This document shows, one piece after another, positions 1 to 6,183 of a stretch of DNA of 13,248 bases. This stretch comes from an uncultured Fretibacterium sp. (GTDB lineage Bacteria; Synergistota; Synergistia; Synergistales; Aminobacteriaceae), in the NCBI GenBank assembly GCA_937915755.1, contig CALGGR010000083.1, positions 1 to 13,248 on the forward strand, given 5' to 3'. Every line of letters begins with the position of its first letter. The stretch's first letter is position 1. A program made the position numbers and the translations under genes. Below the pieces are notes generated by a model. The model searched no databases. It was not told the origin of the DNA and worked only from the letters and a program-made list of their open reading frames with translations.

Positions 1-284
1 AGCCCCGGCGAATAAGGGTATTCTGGAGCGGTAGTATGCGTGTCCAGACGTTAGGCCGTGTACCAAACTTCACCCAAAGCCCCCGCTTTTAGGCGTGTGG
101 GTCGTTTACTAAGGCGGATATTCTGCTTCCCTTATGACCTTGAAGGGGCAGAGAAATGGTAAAGGTCTTGGGAGAGACTAGGCCGTTTTCTGCCGAAGCT
201 CAACGACAATCAAAAGAAAACTAAGCCTGTAGTATCGTCAATATCTGCCTAAACCGGACGGGAGTTCAATTCTCCCCGCCTCCA
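1..284 (+). ncRNA. ssrA: tmRNA (transfer-messenger RNA), 3' part; 5' end outside the window
   Basis: tmRNA rescues stalled ribosomes, acting first as an alanyl-tRNA and then as the template for a degradation tag. The 3' end shows the diagnostic elements. ACTAAGCCTGTAGTA at about 219-233 matches the conserved ACTAAGCATGTAGTA segment of tmRNAs. It is followed by a T arm, with GGGAG at 260-264 pairing with CTCCC across a TTCAATT loop. The 3' acceptor strand CGCCTCC runs into the encoded CCA at 282-284. The 5' acceptor half and most or all of the tag reading frame lie before base 1, so I do not call the tag. A run of five T follows the CCA, but no separate terminator hairpin is seen before cas1, which starts 26 bp later. 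Confidence 0.93.
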
Positions 285-310
285 TTTTTCAGCAAAGAAA
301 GAGGATGAAA

Positions 311-1315
311 ATGGGAAAAACTTTATACATCTTCAGCTCCGCCATACTCAAACGCAAAGACAACACTCTCATGATACAGATGAAGGATCACAATGCAAAC
401 TATATTCCAGTTGAAAGCGTTGAAGACATTTTCATTATGGGAGAAGTCGAGTTCAAGAAAAGTCTCCTCGAACTTCTCTGTGATACCGGCATCGTTCTGC
501 ACTTCTTTGACCACTACGGCGGATATGTCGGCACTTATTACCCGCCTGAGAGCAAAAACTCCGGCCAAATCTTTCTCGCTCAGGCCGCTCATTGGCTCGA
601 CGAAGAGAAACGTCATGAACTCGCGGCGGCTTTCGTAATCGGCGCAATTGGAAACATGATAAGGTTAATCAGCTATTACCAGAGACGCTACGATAATATC
701 AACGCAAAAGACATCATCGAATACCTTAGATATTGCCTTGAACAAGCTCCCAACACTTCGGACGTAAATTCGCTGATGGGGATCGAAGGCACTGCACGAA
801 ACGCATATTATCAGTTTTTCGACCTTCTGATCAGCGATGAACTTTTCAAAATTGGCAAGCGAGTCCGAAGACCTCCGAACAACCCGATGAATGCCCTGAT
901 CAGTTTCATCAACTCAATCTGCTACTCAATGACACTTACTGAAATCTACCGAACGCATCTTGACCCGCGAATCAGTTTCCTTCATTCACCATCTGACAGA
1001 CGCGTCAGCCTTAATCTCGACATATCGGAAATCTTCAAGCCATTGCTCGTTGACCGCCTGATTTTCTCACTCGTTCACAATCATATGCTGACATCTGAAA
1101 ATTTTGAACAGGCCGGAAACGGAGGAATCTATGTCTCTGAAGAAGCCCGTAAGATCATAATCAACTCGTGGGAGAGGTCATTGAGACGTACTGTAACATA
1201 TCCGCTCACAGACAAAAAGATGGGATGGCGCAGGATAGTCCGCAATGAGGCTTACAAGATTCAAAACTACATAACGGGAAATATCCCATACGAACCTTTC
1301 ATATACAAGTGGTGA
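311..1315 (+). CDS. cas1: CRISPR-associated endonuclease Cas1 (type I-B-like), 334 aa
   Basis: Cas1 is the metal-dependent integrase that, with Cas2, inserts new spacers at the leader end of the array. The length is normal for the family. The active-site residues are all visible: Glu159 in the GIEGTARNAYY motif, His225 in RISFLH, and Asp237 in LNLDISEIFKP. Two ATGs are possible. The one at 305 has AGAGG directly abutting it, while 311 has the same AGAGG six bases upstream, so 311 is preferred; the longer form adds only Met-Lys. The gene starts 26 bp after tmRNA and is followed after 4 nt by cas2, so the two are cotranscribed. With so little room for a promoter, read-through from ssrA or a promoter inside ssrA is likely. 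No Cas4 domain is fused and no cas4 is adjacent. The type I-B call is from general resemblance and is less certain than the Cas1 call. Confidence 0.96.
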   Translation: MGKTLYIFSSAILKRKDNTLMIQMKDHNANYIPVESVEDIFIMGEVEFKKSLLELLCDTGIVLHFFDHYGGYVGTYYPPESKNSGQIFLAQAAHWLDEEKRHELAAAFVIGAIGNMIRLISYYQRRYDNINAKDIIEYLRYCLEQAPNTSDVNSLMGIEGTARNAYYQFFDLLISDELFKIGKRVRRPPNNPMNALISFINSICYSMTLTEIYRTHLDPRISFLHSPSDRRVSLNLDISEIFKPLLVDRLIFSLVHNHMLTSENFEQAGNGGIYVSEEARKIIINSWERSLRRTVTYPLTDKKMGWRRIVRNEAYKIQNYITGNIPYEPFIYKW

Positions 1316-1319
1316 TTCT

Positions 1320-1589
1320 ATGTTCGTTATTATGGTCTATGATGTGAATGTAAAGCGTGTGGCGAAGGTTTTGAAGACTTCACGGCGTTATCTTCTGCGG
1401 GTTCAAAACAGCGTTTTCGAGGGCGAAATTACTCCCGGCCTTCTGAACGCACTCAAGAGGGATCTCGACAAAATAATTGATGAAACCGAAGACAGCGTAT
1501 TGTTTTATATTTGGAATCACCAATCCTACAGCCGCAGAGATTTTCTCGGTGTAAATAAAACTTCTTGGGAAAGCATCAACATACTCTGA
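1320..1589 (+). CDS. cas2: CRISPR-associated protein Cas2, 89 aa
   Basis: Cas2 forms the dimeric core of the Cas1-Cas2 integration complex. The 89-residue length and ferredoxin-like pattern fit the family. A first hydrophobic strand leads into VYDVN, carrying the conserved Asp8. RVQNSVFEGEI, the usual second signature, follows at about residues 28-38, then a helix rich in Lys/Asp/Glu and a last strand DSVLFYIW. The start codon lies 4 nt after the cas1 stop, with GGTGA from the end of cas1 serving as a weak ribosome binding site, so translation is probably coupled to cas1. The gene is the last cas gene before the leader. Nothing suggests truncation or mutation of key residues. Confidence 0.95.
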   Translation: MFVIMVYDVNVKRVAKVLKTSRRYLLRVQNSVFEGEITPGLLNALKRDLDKIIDETEDSVLFYIWNHQSYSRRDFLGVNKTSWESINIL

Positions 1590-1684
1590 ACAGGTCGACT
1601 CCAAATAGTCAGATTTCTAAAACAGCTTGTGATGAGCATTTCATGTGATGAAAATTCTGACAACTTGACCAAATGAAAAATTAC

Positions 1685-1711
1685 CCTCGAAAAATTGAAT
1701 TTTTCACGAGG
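1685..1711. other. Inverted repeat behind cas2, possible terminator or protein-binding hairpin
   Basis: CCTCG at 1685-1689 pairs with CGAGG at 1707-1711, and AAAAATT at 1690-1696 pairs with AATTTTT at 1698-1704, leaving a CA bulge. TGAAAAATT at 1674-1682 can pair with the same right arm (1698-1706) as an alternative. No T run follows on the plus strand, so it is not a classical terminator. It could still end cas1-cas2 transcription or bind a bending protein. Confidence 0.45.
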
Positions 1712-1744
1712 TCGACTCCGGAGCTGAAAAATATGTTTTGCTGT

Positions 1745-1798
1745 GTTTGCAAGGGATTACGAATTTTGAAAACTCGTGCTTGCGTAATTCCTGCAAAC
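1745..1798. other. Long leader inverted repeat with repeat-like arm
   Basis: The left arm at 1745-1761 and right arm at 1783-1798 are near-perfect reverse complements over 16-17 bases, separated by 21 bases. The left arm and loop contain AAGGGATT followed, after a short insertion, by GAAAAC. This recalls the last 13 bases of the CRISPR repeat (AAGGGATTGAAAC). The element sits about 45-95 bp upstream of the first repeat, where leader elements recognised during integration are usually found. Confidence 0.6.
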
Positions 1799-1808
1799 AT
1801 GCTAAAAT
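1780..1808 (+). promoter_or_regulatory. Putative array promoter in the leader
   Basis: TTGCGT at 1780-1785 and TAAAAT at 1803-1808 are separated by 17 bp and resemble sigma-70 -35 and -10 boxes. Transcription would start near 1815, about 27 bp before the first repeat, and run through the array on the plus strand. The call rests on pattern only. Confidence 0.5.
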
Positions 1809-1841
1809 CCCCAACGTAGTAATTGCAAGGGGCGTTGAGGG

Positions 1842-4323
1842 GTACCGAACCTTCCTATAAGGGATTGAAACTGGAGTCCCAGTCGACACTGTTGTGGTTG
1901 ATAAGGTACCGAACCTTCCTATAAGGGATTGAAACCATAACAACTACCTGGTAATAACCATATGCTAATGGTACCGAACCTTCCTATAAGGGATTGAAAC
2001 CTTAGGCTTTACTTCCTCTTCCTCTTCATCCTCGTACCGAACCTTCCTATAAGGGATTGAAACAAAAAATTCACGAGCATGAAATATTGCCTCCTCGTAC
2101 CGAACCTTCCTATAAGGGATTGAAACGATATATTCACATTATGTGGACATGCAGCTTTCAGTACCGAACCTTCCTATAAGGGATTGAAACTATAAAAATA
2201 ACTTTGTGGAGTAGGATAATTACGTACCGAACCTTCCTATAAGGGATTGAAACTTAGTGAACGCAACGACAACGGTTATGATATTCGTACCGAACCTTCC
2301 TATAAGGGATTGAAACGAACTCGTCGTCGGTGAGCGCGCGAATATCGTGTACCGAACCTTCCTATAAGGGATTGAAACTGATAAGCCTCCTTGTGTATTT
2401 TTGCGCATGTTCGTACCGAACCTTCCTATAAGGGATTGAAACTATTACAACGCACATGGTAGTGAGTGCGCGTAGGTACCGAACCTTCCTATAAGGGATT
2501 GAAACTTTTTCCAGGTAGTTTAACATAGAACGTATCTTGTACCGAACCTTCCTATAAGGGATTGAAACTTTTTATTTCGCGCCAAATTCTGTCTCTCATC
2601 GGTACCGAACCTTCCTATAAGGGATTGAAACCTGAAAACAGCAACCGCCATTGTTACATCTTTAGTACCGAACCTTCCTATAAGGGATTGAAACCTATGC
2701 TCGTTCATTTTTCCAACATGCAATCAAAGTACCGAACCTTCCTATAAGGGATTGAAACCTTGAGAATGAGTATCTACCGCCAATACATGAGTACCGAACC
2801 TTCCTATAAGGGATTGAAACTAAATTATCACGTACCCGAGACTAATATATTTGTACCGAACCTTCCTATAAGGGATTGAAACTGTTCTGGAACTCGAAAT
2901 CTTCGTAACGTATCGTACCGAACCTTCCTATAAGGGATTGAAACTTTTACCAAGATCCACACGATCACGCTCCGTGGTACCGAACCTTCCTATAAGGGAT
3001 TGAAACATTATGTTTCGTTTTACCAAGATCCACACGATCGTACCGAACCTTCCTATAAGGGATTGAAACCATTTCCAGTGGGACACCTCGTGGCACAGTA
3101 TGGTACCGAACCTTCCTATAAGGGATTGAAACTTGATACTGCCGACGATCTCGGTCAGATTTTTCGTACCGAACCTTCCTATAAGGGATTGAAACTGGGA
3201 AATGCTTCTATTTTCTTCACCTCCCCTTTCGGTACCGAACCTTCCTATAAGGGATTGAAACAAGATGTGCAACCACCAGCCTATCGGTGGAAAATCACGT
3301 ACCGAACCTTCCTATAAGGGATTGAAACGAGAAGTTCTTCCTATCCAGAGGTATTAGAAAGTACCGAACCTTCCTATAAGGGATTGAAACTTTTTGGACA
3401 GTATGTTTGAAACGTGAACTAGCGGTACCGAACCTTCCTATAAGGGATTGAAACTATATAATCTTCAAACATAAAAAATCATCCTTCCGGTACCGAACCT
3501 TCCTATAAGGGATTGAAACCTACGCTGCATAGTTCTGCGTGCTTTCTTCCGATCGTACCGAACCTTCCTATAAGGGATTGAAACCCGCATTTAAGGTCGA
3601 TGAATTTCTTCATTCCCAGGTACCGAACCTTCCTATAAGGGATTGAAACTTCATCGATCAGAACTTCATAATATTTTGAGCCGTACCGAACCTTCCTATA
3701 AGGGATTGAAACCTTATTAATGAGCTCGTGACGATACATCAACATCGTACCGAACCTTCCTATAAGGGATTGAAACTTTCTACGGATGAACTGGCGGAAC
3801 CCCATAGTTGTACCGAACCTTCCTATAAGGGATTGAAACTGACAAGTGCTTAGCATATGTATAACGCCTATTTGTACCGAACCTTCCTATAAGGGATTGA
3901 AACCCTTAGCTTCGGCTTCAGCACGTGGTTTTAGGGTACCGAACCTTCCTATAAGGGATTGAAACTTGAAACTCCTCCGGGTAGGAAGGTGAAAAACCCT
4001 TCCGTACCGAACCTTCCTATAAGGGATTGAAACTTCTGGAGCTCCAACTTTGCCTCACAACCCTTTGGTACCGAACCTTCCTATAAGGGATTGAAACATG
4101 AAGCCACCCCTCTCTTCTGCGCTAAGCCAGTACCGAACCTTCCTATAAGGGATTGAAACGCAATGGCTGGGACGTGATCGATTAATGTAAACGAGGTACC
4201 GAACCTTCCTATAAGGGATTGAAACCAATGCGTGCAGGCCTTCCGTTGGGTGCGAACCAGGTACCGAACCTTCCTATAAGGGATTGAAACATACCGCCTA
4301 CATCATAGCCACACTTGTCGATG
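1842..4323 (+). CRISPR. CRISPR array: 39 identical 30-bp repeats, 39 spacers
   Basis: The repeat begins GTACCGAACCTTCC and ends TATAAGGGATTGAAAC. The last 8 bases, ATTGAAAC, are the 5' handle typical of Cas6-processed type I and III crRNAs. Repeats start at 1842, 1906, 1971, 2034, 2097, 2161, 2224, 2287, 2349, 2413, 2476, 2539, 2602, 2665, 2729, 2791, 2853, 2915, 2977, 3040, 3103, 3166, 3232, 3299, 3361, 3425, 3490, 3555, 3620, 3683, 3747, 3810, 3874, 3936, 4004, 4068, 4130, 4196 and 4261. By my reading all 39 are identical, which suggests an array that is maintained or recent. Spacers are 32-38 nt, most often 33. The leader lies to the left, so spacer 1 (1872-1905) is the youngest. CCTT and AAGG in the repeat can form a short, weak stem. 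Most spacers have an open frame in some direction, as expected for phage or plasmid coding DNA. I recognised no spacer match within this window. Confidence 0.99.
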
Positions 4324-4353
4324 AGACCGAACCTTCCTATAGTGCAGTTGCTC
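4324..4353 (+). repeat. Decayed terminal CRISPR repeat
   Basis: The leader-distal repeat keeps the 16-base core ACCGAACCTTCCTATA at 4326-4341. It has lost the first two bases and almost the whole 3' half, including the ATTGAAAC handle. The crRNA of spacer 39 (4291-4323) keeps its upstream handle but lacks a normal downstream repeat. Decay at this end is normal and fixes array polarity. Confidence 0.9.
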
Positions 4354-4408
4354 ACTTGGGTGAAAGACTTTTTTGAAGTTATGTTAAAATCAAGATACAA
4401 CAACTGCA
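4343..4408. other. 8-bp inverted repeat spanning the leader of the exporter operon
   Basis: TGCAGTTG at 4343-4350 and CAACTGCA at 4401-4408 are perfect reverse complements. They enclose 50 bases between the decayed repeat and the exporter ribosome binding site. This could be an operator half-site pair or an RNA stem. No strong promoter is seen in between: TTGGGT at 4356-4361 with TATGTT at 4380-4385 (18-bp spacing) is only a weak candidate. Confidence 0.35.
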
Positions 4409-4425
4409 ATACAGGGGTTCAGCGA

Positions 4426-6183
4426 ATGAACGGGAAAAATTTCAGCACATTTAGCTACATCGGGAAGTACTGGGCGCTTGTAATAGGCTCGGTACTGTTT
4501 ATGATAGCGGAGGTCAGCGTCGATCTCTATCAGCCCAGAATGATGCGCGTCATCGTCGATTTTGGGGTGCTCGGTCTGGACAACAACGGAACGCCTAACA
4601 TAAGCCTCGTGCTTCGGGTTGGTTTGCGTATGATACTCATCGTTTTTGTCGGGGGCTTCTGCGGGGTAATGTGCGGGGTGCTGACGAACCTATGCGGGCA
4701 GAACTTCGGCAACGATATTCGCAAGGACTGTTTCAGAAAAATAATGCACTTCTCATTCGCGCAGACAGACAAATTTTCGTCCGGCTCTCTCATAACGCGA
4801 ATAACCAACGATGTAACTCTCACCCAAAACATGATCCAGCAGCTTATGCGGGGCTTCGTGCGCTGCATGATGTTCCTTTTCGCTGGAAGTTACGCGCTCG
4901 TCTCAATGGACGCTGATTACAGGGTCGTTATACTCGTCGCAATGCCATTGATACTCTTGAACATACTGCTAGTTCTCCGTAAAGCTAACCCGCTTTTTGA
5001 TGCCCTCCAAAAGGCTCTGGACAAAATCAACACTCTCGTTCAAGAAAATATAGCCGGTGCGCGCGTTGTTAAGGCATTCAATCAGGAAGAACACGAAACT
5101 CAGCGATTCGAGGCTCAAAACCGCGAGTACATGGACATTCAAAGGCGAGTATTGATTTTGCTGTCAATGATGCGCCCAACCATGAACATTATCTTGAACT
5201 GTGCTGTCGTCGCTGTCATTAAAATCGGGGCAGTAAGCATTCAAAACGGCTCTGCTGCTCCTGGTGTAGTGATGGCGGCTGTTACATATTTGACGCAAAT
5301 CCTCAACGGTATGCTGATGCTTGCGATGCTTTTCCAGAACATTACACGTGGTGTTACGTCAGCGAGGAGGCTCAACGAGATTCTTGTAACCGAGTCAGAC
5401 ATAAAGGACGGCGCGGGGGATTTCGAGGTTCTTCCGGCTGAAAGAGGCCATGTGAGATTCCGCAATGTCAGCTTTTCTTACCCGTCAAGCAGAGGCACGG
5501 TGCTTCATGATATTAACCTCGACGTGAAACCCGGCGAAACTCTCGCAATAATCGGCGAAACAGGCTGCGGGAAAACTTCTCTTGTGAACTTGATACCTCG
5601 CTTCTATGATGTATCGGGAGGCTCTGTCGAAGTTGGCGGCCATGATGTCAGGGATTACAAGCTGGAAGAACTGCGTAAACGTGTCGCCGTCGTCCTGCAG
5701 AAAAGCGAACTCTTCTCCTCAACTATCCGTGAGAATATCGCAATGGGCAATCCTTTGGCGGACCTCTCAGAGATTGAGGAAGCTGCACGATCCGCGCAGG
5801 CCGATGAATTTATCTCGAGATGCAAGAGTGGTTACGACACTAAAGTATCCGAAGCAGGAATGAGTCTTTCAGGCGGTCAGCGTCAACGTATCGCAATCAG
5901 CCGGGCACTGTTGAAGAAGGCCGACATTCTGATATTGGACGATGCAACGAGCGCACTTGACTTCAAGACCGAAGCCGCTGTTCAGGAAGCCTTGAGGACG
6001 CGCTACAGGGACGTTACGAAGATAATCATAGCGGTGCGAATAATGTCGGTTAAGAACGCTGACAGGATAGCAGTCATCGAGGACGGGACTATAACAGCCT
6101 GTGATACCCACGAAAAACTCCTCTCGACCTCCACAGCCTACGCGAAGATTTACGAGTCGCAGATCAAGGACACCGCACCATGA
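4426..6183 (+). CDS. ABC exporter subunit with degenerate ATPase site (TM287/BmrC-like), 585 aa
   Basis: This is a half-transporter with an N-terminal six-helix transmembrane domain (about residues 10-310) and a C-terminal ATPase. Walker A GETGCGKT starts at residue 377 and the signature LSGGQ at 481. Walker B ILILDD has Asp506 where the catalytic Glu is expected, and Val537 replaces the switch His in the AHR motif. Both changes are known for the non-catalytic subunit of heterodimeric exporters such as TM287/288, BmrCD and LmrCD, which expel drugs, lipids or peptides; the substrate here is unknown. The frame is open back into the CRISPR end, but ATG 4426 is preferred because AGGGG lies 8 bases upstream and the protein then begins as the family does. 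The partner gene follows with an ATGA overlap. About 70 bp separate the start from the decayed CRISPR repeat. Confidence 0.92.
   Translation: MNGKNFSTFSYIGKYWALVIGSVLFMIAEVSVDLYQPRMMRVIVDFGVLGLDNNGTPNISLVLRVGLRMILIVFVGGFCGVMCGVLTNLCGQNFGNDIRKDCFRKIMHFSFAQTDKFSSGSLITRITNDVTLTQNMIQQLMRGFVRCMMFLFAGSYALVSMDADYRVVILVAMPLILLNILLVLRKANPLFDALQKALDKINTLVQENIAGARVVKAFNQEEHETQRFEAQNREYMDIQRRVLILLSMMRPTMNIILNCAVVAVIKIGAVSIQNGSAAPGVVMAAVTYLTQILNGMLMLAMLFQNITRGVTSARRLNEILVTESDIKDGAGDFEVLPAERGHVRFRNVSFSYPSSRGTVLHDINLDVKPGETLAIIGETGCGKTSLVNLIPRFYDVSGGSVEVGGHDVRDYKLEELRKRVAVVLQKSELFSSTIRENIAMGNPLADLSEIEEAARSAQADEFISRCKSGYDTKVSEAGMSLSGGQRQRIAISRALLKKADILILDDATSALDFKTEAAVQEALRTRYRDVTKIIIAVRIMSVKNADRIAVIEDGTITACDTHEKLLSTSTAYAKIYESQIKDTAP

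Larger units (their letters stand above)
1590..1841 (+). promoter_or_regulatory. CRISPR leader
   Basis: A 252-bp non-coding stretch lies between cas2 and the first repeat, on the side of cas1-cas2. It is AT-rich at its start and packed with short inverted repeats (1674-1706, 1685-1711, 1745-1798, 1809-1842). An 11-bp direct repeat AGGTCGACTCC occurs at 1592-1602 and 1709-1719. The opposite end of the array carries the decayed repeat, which confirms that this is the leader side and that new spacers enter at 1842. Leaders drive array transcription and hold the sequence read by Cas1-Cas2 or a host DNA-bending protein. Which element does which here is not known. Confidence 0.85.

Noticed and set aside
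260..290. tmRNA T arm plus TTTTT as a terminator before cas1
   Set aside because: The stem is the conserved T arm of tmRNA and the T run starts nine bases later, after the acceptor strand and CCA, so it does not have terminator geometry.
2220..3856. Open frames on both strands across the array encoding repeated motifs such as FQSLIGRFGT or TEPSYKGLK
   Set aside because: They are translations of the 30-bp CRISPR repeat; many repeat-spacer units are 63 nt, a multiple of three, which keeps a frame open. They are not repeat proteins.
1842..4323. Self-targeting spacers against genes in this window
   Set aside because: Reading spacers in both directions against the transporter genes I recognised no match; a genome-wide search would be needed to say more.
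4315..4425. Upstream extension of the first exporter gene into the end of the array
   Set aside because: The extra 37 residues come from spacer 39 and the decayed repeat, have no ribosome binding site, and are not part of the family; ATG 4426 has AGGGG at proper distance.
285..4425. Integrated mobile element using the ssrA 3' end as attachment site
   Set aside because: I saw no second copy of the ssrA 3' end and no integrase gene in the window; the position is suggestive but there is no direct support.
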